This document shows, in pieces, positions 1-7,543 of a stretch of DNA of 64,000 bases. The number at the start of each line of letters is the position of its first letter. The stretch's first letter is position 1. The translations under genes and the position numbers were made by a program. Below the pieces are notes generated by a model. The model was not told the origin of the DNA. It did no database searches and saw only the letters and a list, made by a program, of their open reading frames with translations. The stretch comes from Massilia sp. erpn (lineage in GTDB: Bacteria > Pseudomonadota > Gammaproteobacteria > Burkholderiales > Burkholderiaceae_D), in NCBI RefSeq assembly GCF_024400215.1, contig NZ_CP053748.1:4030001-4094000 (forward strand), written 5' to 3'.

Positions 1-555
1 TTCAACCAGTCGCCCAGCACGCCGCTGGAAAATCCCCATCTGCCTGCGGCCGTTTACGGCTGGCCATCGATCCAGTACGAGACCCGGCAAAGCAAGCGCC
101 TGGGCGGCGGCGGCGGCCAGCCTTATCACGATGTGACGACCGGCGATTTTCTCGATCGCGGCCTGCGCGTCAGCCACGTGCGCCTGCGCGGCGACGCCTA
201 TGTCGACCTGATCGAGATCACCTACAAGGATGCCAACGGGCAGACCACCAAATTCACCCACGGCCAGGAACAGGGCAACCAGGTCGAAAACATTTCGCTC
301 GGTGACGCCGACTACATCACCGAGATTGCCGTGCCGGCGGGCGAGGGCAATATCTACATCGACTATATCCGCATCAAGACCAGCAACTTCCCGCAGGGCG
401 TGGGAGTGGGCGGCAATAACCGCAATCTGGAGCCGATCTTCTCCTACGACGACCGCAACCAGCACATCTTCGTTGGACTGGCCGGCCGCTGCGAGCGCTG
501 GAACGATGCGCTGAGCGCGCTCTTCCTGCAGATCAAAGGGGTGAACTGGCTGTAA
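1..555 (+). CDS. Jacalin-like lectin domain protein, 5' end outside the window
   Basis: The frame is open from the first base, so the gene starts upstream; 184 residues are visible before TAA. The visible part reads as one jacalin-type beta-prism lectin domain. It has an FLDRG start strand, a central ITYKDANGQ...HGQEQG strand-loop, a segment ending in DADYITEIAV, and a closing block with FVGLAGRCERWNDAL, which resembles the family's 'GF-GR-G..ld.ig' ending. Jacalin-like domains bind sugars and in bacteria are often the C-terminal module of a larger secreted protein, so the missing N-terminus may hold a different activity. The substrate cannot be predicted. A strong hairpin terminator follows directly. 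The lectin fold assignment is moderate; anything about the rest of the protein is unknown. Confidence 0.65.
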   Translation, partial: FNQSPSTPLENPHLPAAVYGWPSIQYETRQSKRLGGGGGQPYHDVTTGDFLDRGLRVSHVRLRGDAYVDLIEITYKDANGQTTKFTHGQEQGNQVENISLGDADYITEIAVPAGEGNIYIDYIRIKTSNFPQGVGVGGNNRNLEPIFSYDDRNQHIFVGLAGRCERWNDALSALFLQIKGVNWL

Positions 556-561
556 GGAAAA

Positions 562-590
562 GGCGGCCCGATGGCGGGCCGCCGTTTTTT
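562..590 (+). terminator. Rho-independent terminator after the lectin gene
   Basis: A perfect 9-bp GC-only stem (GGCGGCCCG at 562-570, CGGGCCGCC at 575-583) with loop ATGG is followed by six T residues. It lies 7 bases after the lectin stop codon and 15 bases before the next start codon. Confidence 0.9.
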
Positions 591-604
591 GACCGAGGAG
601 AAAA

Positions 605-1192
605 ATGAAAGTCGCAAGCAAATATAAACTGAACGGCAAAAGCTACGATATGAAAGCCCTGGCAGCTATTGGAGCGGGCAAAAATTGCTATCACTTCGCC
701 TATGATCTGAATTTCCAGGCCCACGGCAAAGCATTCAAATTCAACTCCGGTAATCTTAACGACCGAGCCTGCTATGTCCAGCACGACTTTATGCCCGACT
801 ATGAGAACGGAGTCATCCTCAAGTTCGATAATCTGGCGGATATTCAGCCGCTCGATATCGTTATCATCGCGTATATCAATCAACGTGTGCAAAGCCGCCC
901 GCTGGTCCAGTCCCATCAGATGATCTGCTTGCTGAACAAGAGCTTCGACAGCGCTCATTTTGCTGGGTCGAACAATGTCTATACCTTAAAGGATGATGTG
1001 ATCGAGAGCGCATACACGCTGCCGAGGACCGCCATCCAGCTGTTCTCCTTCCCGCTCAAGAATACCGGTACTGTTACAACAGGCATCGATGGCTATCTCA
1101 AGGCGGGCGATACGCCATTCCAGGTTTTTCGCCTGCCTGCGGCAGACGCGTTTGAGTTTGCGAAGAACAATAACTGGGTTCAAGAGAAATAG
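605..1192 (+). CDS. Hypothetical protein, 195 aa, possibly papain/NlpC-like
   Basis: I do not recognise this protein. It starts at an ATG preceded by GAGGAGA (good ribosome binding site) and is clearly lower in GC than its neighbours, which suggests a different history. No signal peptide or membrane segment is visible. A weak pattern recalls papain-like NlpC/CHAP hydrolases: Cys28 at the start of a helix (GKNCYHFAYD), then an 'lqPgDivii' type segment at about 79-89 (DIQPLDIVIIA), then His104 in a short strand (SHQMICLL) with Asp116, His118 and Asn123-124 after it. This is inference from spacing only. The terminator before it indicates that it has its own promoter or depends on readthrough. 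Confidence 0.7.
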   Translation: MKVASKYKLNGKSYDMKALAAIGAGKNCYHFAYDLNFQAHGKAFKFNSGNLNDRACYVQHDFMPDYENGVILKFDNLADIQPLDIVIIAYINQRVQSRPLVQSHQMICLLNKSFDSAHFAGSNNVYTLKDDVIESAYTLPRTAIQLFSFPLKNTGTVTTGIDGYLKAGDTPFQVFRLPAADAFEFAKNNNWVQEK

Positions 1193-1241
1193 AAGAAATA
1201 GCCGGACCCATCCGTAAGCAGCGCCGCGCCACTCTCTGTTG

Positions 1242-1907
1242 TCACCCCAGCCGGATGGACAGCTCGACATCCTCCGCGAACGGCGTGGAGAGGTAGCCGC
1301 TGGCAGGCGCCCTCACGCGCGCCAGGTACTCGGGGCTGTCGTCGGCATTGTCGGCGACGATGAGGGCGCCGGGCCGCAGCCGGCTTTCCACCAGGTCCAG
1401 GATGTCGGGATAGAGCGCCTTGGCGCCATCGAGCAACAGCAGGTCGATCTTTTCCGGCAGGTCACGGCCCAGGGTTTGCAGCGCGTCGCCGGCGCGGATG
1501 TCCACCAGGTCGTCCAGCCCGCCCGCCTGTAGATTCGCGCGTGCCCGCGCCACCTTGGACGGCTCGAATTCGCTGGTGATGAGCAGACCGCCGCCGTTGT
1601 CGCGCAAGGCGGCGGCCATATGCAGGGTGGAGATGCCGAAGGAGGTGCCGAATTCCACGATCACATGGGCGCGCATGCTGCGCGCCAGCATATACAGCAG
1701 GCTGCCGGTGGCGCGCGAGACGGGCAGCGCGGCATCTTTCAGCCGGCCGTATAGGTCGGCGTAATCGGTTTTGCTCTGCATCAGCTGCTTGAGCTGCGCT
1801 TCGGACAATTCGGCCACGGCCGGAATGGCCAGGATATTCAGGGCGTCGGCTTCCTCGAACAGGCGATTCAGCAGCGTGGCGAGGGGAGCGGAGGTCAGGG
1901 GCGTCAT
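1242..1907 (-). CDS. SAM-dependent O-methyltransferase (class I, COG4122 type)
   Basis: A 221-residue cytoplasmic methyltransferase with a Rossmann-like SAM fold. Motif I is VEFGTSFGIST at about residues 83-93, followed by the acidic strand end ITSEFEP and the metal/active-site strand LLLLDGAKALY. This arrangement is typical of the small-molecule O-methyltransferase family 3 (catechol/caffeoyl-CoA type), usually 200-230 residues, so the protein is full length. The substrate is unknown. It is divergently oriented to a TetR gene 36 bp away, and an inverted repeat in or near the shared promoter region suggests that the TetR protein controls it. The start ATG at 1907 has AAGGAAA upstream. Confidence 0.85.
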   Translation of the reverse strand: MTPLTSAPLATLLNRLFEEADALNILAIPAVAELSEAQLKQLMQSKTDYADLYGRLKDAALPVSRATGSLLYMLARSMRAHVIVEFGTSFGISTLHMAAALRDNGGGLLITSEFEPSKVARARANLQAGGLDDLVDIRAGDALQTLGRDLPEKIDLLLLDGAKALYPDILDLVESRLRPGALIVADNADDSPEYLARVRAPASGYLSTPFAEDVELSIRLG

Positions 1908-1940
1908 AAGGGTATTTCCTTTTGTTTTGGGAGAGGTAAT

Positions 1941-1962
1941 AATATGAATAATCCTTCATATT
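1941..1962. promoter_or_regulatory. Inverted repeat, candidate TetR operator
   Basis: AATATGAA (1941-1948) and TTCATATT (1955-1962) form a perfect 8-bp inverted repeat with a 6-bp spacer between the divergent methyltransferase and TetR genes. The size and position fit a TetR-family operator. It overlaps the upstream candidate start codon of the TetR gene at 1944, so a start at 1989 is also plausible. Confidence 0.55.
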
Positions 1963-2621
1963 TTCTATTCGCTTTCCGGAACCCTGCCATGACCGACCAC
2001 GAAAACGCCCCGATCTCCTCGCGCAGGAAGCCGAAACAGGCCCGTTCCACAGAGCTGGTTTCAGCGATTCTGGAGGCGGCTATTCAGGTTTTGGCGAAGG
2101 AGGGCGTGCGGCGCTTCACCACCACGCGGGTGGCGGAACGGGCTGGGGTCAGCATCGGATCGGTGTACCAGTACTTCCCGAACAAGGCTTCGATCCTGTT
2201 CCGGCTGCAGAGCGACGAGTGGCGCGAGACCGGCGCCATGCTGTGGAATATTCTGGGCGACGCCAGCCAGCCGCCGCTGGAAAGGCTGCGCCGCATGGTG
2301 CATGCCTTCATCCAGTCCGAATGCGACGAGGCGGCTGTGCGGCGCGCGCTGGACGATGCCGCGCCGCTGTACCGCGATGCGCCCGAAGCCAAGGCGGCGC
2401 GGGCCGAGGGCGAGCAGAATATTGCACTGTTCATGCGCGAGTTGCTGCCGTCCGTGGACGAAGCTGCGCGCGCCATCGCCACGGATATGATCATCACCAC
2501 AATGAGCACGGTCGGCAAGCAGTTCTCGGAAACGCCGCGCACGGCGGACGAAATCGAGACCTATGCCGAGGCGATGAACGCCATGTTCCGCGCCTATCTC
2601 AAAAGCCTGGAGCCGGCGTGA
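1944..2621 (+). CDS. TetR family transcriptional regulator
   Basis: A 225-residue one-component repressor. The N-terminal helix-turn-helix is clear: ILEAAIQVLAKEG, then RFTTTRVAERAGVS and the recognition helix IGSVYQYFPNKASI, followed by a poorly conserved ligand-binding C-terminal domain. The start at 1944 has GAGAGG 7 bases upstream; an alternative ATG at 1989 (MTDHENAP) gives a more typical short TetR N-terminus but has only a weak ribosome site. The divergent O-methyltransferase is its likely target, through the inverted repeat at 1941-1962. The ligand is unknown. A terminator at 2645-2672 ends the transcript. Confidence 0.9.
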   Translation: MNNPSYFLFAFRNPAMTDHENAPISSRRKPKQARSTELVSAILEAAIQVLAKEGVRRFTTTRVAERAGVSIGSVYQYFPNKASILFRLQSDEWRETGAMLWNILGDASQPPLERLRRMVHAFIQSECDEAAVRRALDDAAPLYRDAPEAKAARAEGEQNIALFMRELLPSVDEAARAIATDMIITTMSTVGKQFSETPRTADEIETYAEAMNAMFRAYLKSLEPA

Positions 2622-2644
2622 AGTATGGTAGAGTTATAGGCTTG

Positions 2645-2672
2645 AAAAAATCGCCGCTAGCCGGCGATTTTT
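2645..2672 (+). terminator. Rho-independent terminator after the TetR gene
   Basis: AAAAATCGCCG and CGGCGATTTTT form an 11-bp perfect stem around CTAGC. The run of A on the left and T on the right means it can act in both directions. It sits 23 bp after the TetR stop codon. Confidence 0.88.
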
Positions 2673-2707
2673 CATTTCCGGCCTACTGCAATATTGTCGA
2701 TAATCTC

Positions 2708-2959
2708 ATGAGTCACGAAGTCAAAACCATCAAGGAAATCTGTGCCCTGACGCTGCGCGTGTGGCGCGAGGCTGCAGCATACTTCATGAGCATCGAAGTC
2801 TGGCTGCTGATGCTGGTGGCGGTGTCCCTGGTGGCGGGCCTCTTCCTCGCCTTCATGGGCGAAGCCAGCAGCCTGCTGGCCTTCGGCTTCTCCCTCGGCT
2901 ACCTGATCGCCCGCCCGGTGCTGCATGCGAAGGGCATCCTCAAGTGGCCTTTCCTGTGA
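2708..2959 (+). CDS. Small membrane protein, two predicted TM helices, 83 aa
   Basis: A short reading frame placed after a terminator and convergent with the stress protein gene. The N-terminus (MSHEVKTIKEICALTLRVW) looks amphipathic and is followed by two hydrophobic segments, about residues 29-50 (VWLLMLVAVSLVAGLFLAFM) and 55-72 (LLAFGFSLGYLIARPV), ending in a short basic tail. No family is recognised. The same frame stays open far upstream inside the TetR gene, but the composition there is that of a shadow frame, so the ATG at 2708 is chosen. Confidence 0.65.
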   Translation: MSHEVKTIKEICALTLRVWREAAAYFMSIEVWLLMLVAVSLVAGLFLAFMGEASSLLAFGFSLGYLIARPVLHAKGILKWPFL

Positions 2960-2974
2960 ACCCCTAAGCGGCGC

Positions 2975-3823
2975 CTAGTGCGCCATCAGCACCGGCACCG
3001 TCATCGACGCCAGCACGGTGCGCGTGGCGCCGCCCAGCAGCATTTCGCGCAGGCGGGTGTGGCCATATGCACCCATCACAATCAGGTCGGCCGAAATATT
3101 CGCCGCCAGCGAGAGCAGGGCATTGCCTACATCTGACGTGGCCGGACGCTGTTCGACCGTGACCTCCACATTCACGCCATGGCGCGCCAGATAGAGCGCG
3201 ATGTCGGCGCCCGGTTCCTCGCCATGGGCGCGGCTGCCGATCTGCGGATCGAAGACGGCGATGGTGACTTTGGCGGCGCGGCGCAGCAGGGGAAGGGCGC
3301 CGGTGACGGCGCGCGCCGCTTCCACGCTGCCGTTCCAGGCCACCAGTACGCGGTTGCCGCTGGTGGCGAACTGGCCGATGTAAGGCACCACCAGCACGGG
3401 ACGGCCGCTGTTCAGCACCACGTATTCGGGCAGGTCGTGCAGCAGGGCGCCGTGGTCGGGACCATCCGGATCGGCCTGGCCCAGCACCACCAGGTCGGCG
3501 TAGCGCGCCTGCAGACATAGGCCACTGTATTCGTCGTCGTTGAGCAGCCGTTTTTCGCTCGACTTCAGTTCCACCCTGGCTGCCAGCCGCTCGAACTCGG
3601 ACAGTGCTTCTCCCGCCCGCCGTTCGGCGGTGGCGGCGACGTCGCCGATCACGATGCCGGTCATATCGAAAGGACTGCCGGCATACATATAGCGCGGAAT
3701 GCCGGTCAAGGCTGTGCCGACCAGGTGCGCCCGTTCCTGCTGCGCCAGTTTGGCTGCGAGCCCAATGCGTGCGGACGAGCCTTTCGATTTGTCCGCATGA
3801 ACCACGATGGTTTGATACGACAT
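2975..3823 (-). CDS. Tandem universal stress protein (UspA family)
   Basis: A 282-residue protein of two fused Usp domains (about 1-150 and 155-282). The second domain keeps the ATP-binding signature G-x2-G-x9-G-(S/T) as GAYGHTRLREMLLGGAT, near residues 251-267; the first domain is degenerate at this site. Tandem Usp proteins are cytoplasmic and respond to growth arrest, oxygen limitation or envelope stress. The start ATG has AAGGAGA upstream. An FNR/Anr-type box lies about 115 bp upstream (3938-3951), which fits the known anaerobic control of many Usp genes in beta- and gammaproteobacteria. The downstream small membrane gene is convergent, with only 15 bp between the stop codons. Confidence 0.92.
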   Translation of the reverse strand: MSYQTIVVHADKSKGSSARIGLAAKLAQQERAHLVGTALTGIPRYMYAGSPFDMTGIVIGDVAATAERRAGEALSEFERLAARVELKSSEKRLLNDDEYSGLCLQARYADLVVLGQADPDGPDHGALLHDLPEYVVLNSGRPVLVVPYIGQFATSGNRVLVAWNGSVEAARAVTGALPLLRRAAKVTIAVFDPQIGSRAHGEEPGADIALYLARHGVNVEVTVEQRPATSDVGNALLSLAANISADLIVMGAYGHTRLREMLLGGATRTVLASMTVPVLMAH

Positions 3824-3937
3824 GGCGATCTCCTTGACGAGCCTGGTGATGGGGGGATTCCCTTATACCCAGACTAAAACCCGGCGTTTGATGCGTCTAC
3901 AAATGTTTGCGGATTGCGCCCGAAGAGTGGGGGAAAT

Positions 3938-3951
3938 TTGATCCAGGTCAA
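3938..3951. promoter_or_regulatory. FNR/Anr-type binding site
   Basis: TTGATCCAGGTCAA matches the FNR consensus TTGAT-N4-ATCAA at 9 of 10 defined bases. It lies in the divergent region between the universal stress protein gene (start 3823) and the blaI gene (start 4025). Control of the stress gene is the more usual role; an effect on blaI cannot be excluded, since the blaI promoter starts 13 bp away. Confidence 0.6.
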
Positions 3952-3963
3952 ATCCGGCACGGC

Positions 3964-3993
3964 TTGACAGGTTTGTGACATATGTCGCATACT
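3964..3993 (+). promoter_or_regulatory. Sigma-70 promoter of blaI with an internal BlaI-type operator
   Basis: A consensus -35 (TTGACA, 3964-3969) and a -10-like CATACT (3988-3993) are 18 bp apart. The spacer holds an imperfect palindrome at 3974-3989, TG-t-GACATATGTC-g-CA, whose 10-bp core is perfect. The half sites resemble the TACA/TGTA type bound by BlaI/MecI/CopY repressors. Repressor bound here would block polymerase directly, so blaI, blaR1 and ampC should be induced together. Confidence 0.7.
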
Positions 3994-4015
3994 CGCCATT
4001 ATCGTCACATACTCA

Positions 4016-4408
4016 ATGTTAACCATGGCAATTCCCTCCTCAACCGAACTATGCGTGCTGAAAGCGCTGTGGAAGCAGCAGCCCCTCAGCGCGCGCGAAA
4101 TCCATGTGGAAGTCGAGCGTGAACTCGGCTGGTCCTTTTCGTCCACGCGCAAGACGCTGGAGCGCATGCTGGAAAAAGAGATGGTGGCGCAGAATATGCG
4201 TCACGGCGTGCAGGTCTACGCGGCGCAGCTGGAAAAAGTCGGGACCCTGGCGGCGTTCGCGCGCGACTTCGGCCGCCGCGTGATGGAGATGGACGCGCCG
4301 CTGCCCGTCAATATGTTCACCGGCAGTAAGCTGGTCGATGCGCAGGAGCTGGCGCAGCTCGAACAGATGCTGAACGACTGGCCGGACGACGAGGAGCCGC
4401 AGCAGTGA
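4016..4408 (+). CDS. blaI: BlaI/MecI/CopY family repressor
   Basis: A 130-residue winged-helix repressor (127 if the ATG at 4025 is used; neither start has a strong ribosome site). The N-terminal domain has the family pattern: STELCVLKALWKQQPLSAREI, a second helix, and the recognition segment WSFSSTRKTLERMLEKEMV. BlaI proteins hold beta-lactamase operons off until a membrane metalloprotease, BlaR1, triggers their cleavage. Gene order supports that: blaR1 follows with an overlapping GTGA, then a class C beta-lactamase. A promoter with a central palindrome lies just upstream, implying autoregulation. The C-terminal dimerisation part is short and acidic (DWPDDEEPQQ). Confidence 0.88.
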   Translation: MLTMAIPSSTELCVLKALWKQQPLSAREIHVEVERELGWSFSSTRKTLERMLEKEMVAQNMRHGVQVYAAQLEKVGTLAAFARDFGRRVMEMDAPLPVNMFTGSKLVDAQELAQLEQMLNDWPDDEEPQQ

Positions 4409-6201
4409 GTTCCTTCGACCTTGTGCTGCTGCGCTTCCTGCTGGCCAGCCTGGGCTGTCTGCTGGCTGGCCTGAGCGTGTGGGGATTGAGCGCGCTGCTG
4501 CGCCGCTATCTGCCGGCACTCGCGGCCCAGCGTTCGATCTGGCTGCTGGGACAATTGACCGTGATCGGCACCTTCGTGCTGATTCTGCTGCCGCACGCCG
4601 AGCGGGTACGCCTGCTGCTGCCGATCGAAGGCGCGACCGAGACGGTCTCGCATTATCTGGCGCCCGCCGCGCCGGCTGCCGTGTCGTCGCTGCCCGTGGC
4701 GCCGCTGGCCCAGGCGCAGCGCGCCGAGCGCCCCTGGCTGAACCTGGCCGCCCATGCCTGGCTGGCCGTATACCTGCTTGGCCTGGCCTATACCCTGGGC
4801 CGCCTGCTGCATGGTCAGCGCATGCTGAACCGGCTGGCTGGCAGCGGCCAAGGTTTGCCCGAGTGCGAAGCGCATGCGGGCTTCGGCAGCGAGCTGGCGC
4901 GCGCCAGCCGCGCCCAGGTCATCGAGGTCGATGCGCCGATTTCGCCCATGCTGCTCGGCCCTTTGCGTCCGCGTCTGCTGCTGCCACGCCACCTGCGCGA
5001 ATTCGACGCCATGCAGCAGCAAATGATCGTCGAGCATGAGCTGACGCATTTACGTCGCCGCGACCTGCAGTGGATGGCGCTGGGCCTCGCGCTGCAAACC
5101 CTGTTGTGGTTCAACCCCTTCATGCGCCTGCTGCGCGCCAGCCTGGGTTGGGCGCAGGAGCTGGGCTGCGACCGCGATGTGCTGCGCGGCCGTCCGGCGG
5201 CCCAGCGCAAAGTGTATGCCGCCGCGCTGCTGGCCCAGCTCAAGCTGCAAGCGCGCCCACCGGAAATGGCGCTGGCCTTCGGCAGCATCGACGCATCCAC
5301 GCTGGCTTCGCGTCTAGCCCTGATCCGCCAGCCGGGCAGCGTGCTGCGCAGCCGCAGGGCGCGCTGGGCTGGCGTGGCCACGCTGGTGGGTCTGGCCACG
5401 GGCAACTTCGCCCTGCAATCCGCGCTGGCCGGCAATGTGGCGCCGGACCTGGAGGCACTTGCCACCATCCGCTGCACGCAGCTGATGGATGTGGCCAGCG
5501 GCCGGGTGCTGCAGCGCGAAGGGCAATGCGAGGCGCGCGTCACGCCCGCTTCCACCTTCAATATTGCGGTCAGCCTGATGGGCTATGACAGCGGCTTCCT
5601 GCGTGACGCGCACACGCCCGTGCTGCCGTTCAAGGAAGGCTATCCGGCCTGGATTCCCGAGTGGCGCCAGGATCTCGATCCTACCAGCTGGATCAAGTAT
5701 TCGTCGGTCTGGTATGCGCAGCAGGTCACGCGGCAGCTGGGCGCGGCGCGCTTCCAGCGCTATATCGCGGACTTCGGCTATGGCAACCGCGACGTTGCCG
5801 GCGATGCGGGAGCGGGCAATGGCCTGGGCTACGCCTGGATCAACTCCTCGCTCAAGATTTCGGGCGATGAACAGATCGCCTTCCTGCGCCGCATGGCCCG
5901 GCGTGAGCTGCCGCTGCAGCCGCAGGCGTATGAGATGAGCGCCCGCCTGTTCAAGCTGGCCAGCTTCGCCAACGGCTGGGAAGTGTACGGCAAGACCGGC
6001 ACCGGCTACCCGGTCAAGGCCGACGGCAAGGAAGACAAGACGCGCGCCTACGGCTGGTTTGTGGGCTGGGCGGCCAAGGGCGGCCGCACGATCGTATTCG
6101 CCTATCTGGTTCAGGACCAGAAGGAGGAGGAAGGAGCAGCCGGACCGCGCCTGCGCGCTGCCGTGCTGAATCAATTGCCAGCGCAGCTGGAAACGCTTTA
6201 A
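4405..6201 (+). CDS. blaR1: BlaR1/MecR1-like M56 antirepressor with a class D-like sensor
   Basis: A 598-residue membrane sensor-protease. Hydrophobic segments lie near 5-30, 43-62, 112-134 and 320-342. The M56 zinc protease domain carries HELTH (211-215) with a later acidic ligand candidate in QELGCD (251-256). The extracytoplasmic sensor (from about 345) resembles class D beta-lactamases: P-A-S-T-F-N at 381-386, S-S-V at 433-435, YGN at 459-461 and KTG at 530-532. The acylation serine is Ser383, but the carbamylated lysine of S-x-x-K is replaced by Asn386. It starts with GTG overlapping the blaI stop (GTGA). In the known pathway, beta-lactam acylation of the sensor activates the protease, which ends BlaI repression. 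The Lys to Asn change raises doubt about how this copy senses drug. Confidence 0.88.
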   Translation: MSSFDLVLLRFLLASLGCLLAGLSVWGLSALLRRYLPALAAQRSIWLLGQLTVIGTFVLILLPHAERVRLLLPIEGATETVSHYLAPAAPAAVSSLPVAPLAQAQRAERPWLNLAAHAWLAVYLLGLAYTLGRLLHGQRMLNRLAGSGQGLPECEAHAGFGSELARASRAQVIEVDAPISPMLLGPLRPRLLLPRHLREFDAMQQQMIVEHELTHLRRRDLQWMALGLALQTLLWFNPFMRLLRASLGWAQELGCDRDVLRGRPAAQRKVYAAALLAQLKLQARPPEMALAFGSIDASTLASRLALIRQPGSVLRSRRARWAGVATLVGLATGNFALQSALAGNVAPDLEALATIRCTQLMDVASGRVLQREGQCEARVTPASTFNIAVSLMGYDSGFLRDAHTPVLPFKEGYPAWIPEWRQDLDPTSWIKYSSVWYAQQVTRQLGAARFQRYIADFGYGNRDVAGDAGAGNGLGYAWINSSLKISGDEQIAFLRRMARRELPLQPQAYEMSARLFKLASFANGWEVYGKTGTGYPVKADGKEDKTRAYGWFVGWAAKGGRTIVFAYLVQDQKEEEGAAGPRLRAAVLNQLPAQLETL

Positions 6202-6236
6202 CCGCATGCTTTGCACGCATCTGAAAGGACTCTGTT

Positions 6237-7400
6237 TTGAAACTCCGCTCTTGCAAAACCCTCGCCCTCATGGCCGCCTGCCTGCTGCCCGTCAGCAGCT
6301 GGGCCGACGACCAGGCCGCGCAGATCCGCGCCATTGTCGACAGCGCCATCCGCCCCGTGATGGCGGAATTTGATGTACCCGGCATGGCCGTCGCCGTAAC
6401 CATCGGCGGCCAGCCGGTCTTCGTCAACTACGGCCTGGCCTCGCGCGAGCAAAACACGCCGGTCACGGAGAACACCCTGTTCGAGCTGGGCTCCATCAGC
6501 AAGACCTTCACTGCTACCTTGGCTTCTTACGCCCAGGCGCAGGGCAAGCTGTCCTTCGAAGACCATCCCGGCAAATACATCCCCGCGCTGAAAGGCAGCG
6601 CGGTCGACAAGGCCAGCCTGCTGCACCTGGCCACTTATACCGCCGGTGGTTTCCCCTTGCAGTTCCCGGAAAAGTTCGATAGCAGGGGCCAGGAGCTGGC
6701 CTACTTCAAGCAATGGAAGCCGGACGCCGCGCCAGGCGTGCAGCGCCGCTATTCCAATCCCAGCATCGGCCTGTTCGGCCACGCCGCCGCCGCCGCGCTG
6801 AAGAGCGATTTCGCCGACGCCCTGGAAAAGCAGCTCCTGCCCAAGCTGGGATTGAACGCCACCTATGTCCATGTGCCGGAGGCGGCCAAGGCCAACTATG
6901 CCTGGGGCTATAACAAGGACAACAAGCCGGTGCGCGTGAGCGGCGGCGCCTTCGATTGGGAAGCTTATGGCGTGAAGTCGACGGCGGCCGACATGATCCG
7001 CTACCTGCAGGTGAATATCGATCCAAGCCCGCTCGATGCGGTGGCGCGGCGCGCGGTGGATGGCACCCACGTCGGCTACTTCGAGGTGGGCGCCATGGTG
7101 CAGGGCCTGGGATGGGAGCAGTATCCCTATCCGGTGAGCCTGGAGCGCCTGCAGGACGGTAACTCCCGCAACATGACCTGGGAAGCCAACCCGGTCAAGC
7201 GGATTGCCTCGCCGGTTGCCGCGCCAGCCATGACCCTGTTCAACAAGACCGGTTCCACCGGCGGCTTTGGCGCCTATGTGCTGTACGTCCCGGGGAAGAA
7301 AATCGGCATCGTGATGCTGGCAAACAAGGCCTATCCGAATCCGGCCCGCATCAAGGCGGCGCACGCGATTCTGGAGCAGCTGGCGCCGATGGCGAAGTAA
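6237..7400 (+). CDS. ampC: Class C (AmpC-type) serine beta-lactamase
   Basis: A 387-residue exported serine hydrolase with a cleavable signal peptide (MKLRSCKTLALMAACLLPVSSWA). All class C landmarks are present: S-I-S-K at 86-89 with catalytic Ser86 and Lys89, Y-S-N at 172-174, and K-T-G at 337-339. The length and order match periplasmic AmpC enzymes that hydrolyse cephalosporins and penicillins; a DD-peptidase or esterase of the same fold is a less likely alternative. The start is TTG at 6237 with GAAAGGA upstream. It follows blaR1 by 35 bp in the same direction. Class C enzymes are more often controlled by the LysR protein AmpR, so control by BlaI/BlaR1 is the unusual point. Confidence 0.9.
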   Translation: MKLRSCKTLALMAACLLPVSSWADDQAAQIRAIVDSAIRPVMAEFDVPGMAVAVTIGGQPVFVNYGLASREQNTPVTENTLFELGSISKTFTATLASYAQAQGKLSFEDHPGKYIPALKGSAVDKASLLHLATYTAGGFPLQFPEKFDSRGQELAYFKQWKPDAAPGVQRRYSNPSIGLFGHAAAAALKSDFADALEKQLLPKLGLNATYVHVPEAAKANYAWGYNKDNKPVRVSGGAFDWEAYGVKSTAADMIRYLQVNIDPSPLDAVARRAVDGTHVGYFEVGAMVQGLGWEQYPYPVSLERLQDGNSRNMTWEANPVKRIASPVAAPAMTLFNKTGSTGGFGAYVLYVPGKKIGIVMLANKAYPNPARIKAAHAILEQLAPMAK

Positions 7401-7543
7401 CTGTTGTTTTATCGCCGGCTTGCCGGGCCTGGCAAGCAGCGGGAAGCCAATGCGCGCTTTGCCGCATTCCGGGAGGGGAAAGCGCGCGTGGGGCGGGTCA
7501 AGACATCGCCCGGCCAGCGGCGCTTGATACGGACGGCCGCGCT

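Noticed and set aside
7401..7543. Possible terminator between ampC and the hydrazine operon end
   Set aside because: A CTTGCC/GGCAAG stem is present near 7420 but is short and lacks a T run; nothing else was found in these 143 bp.
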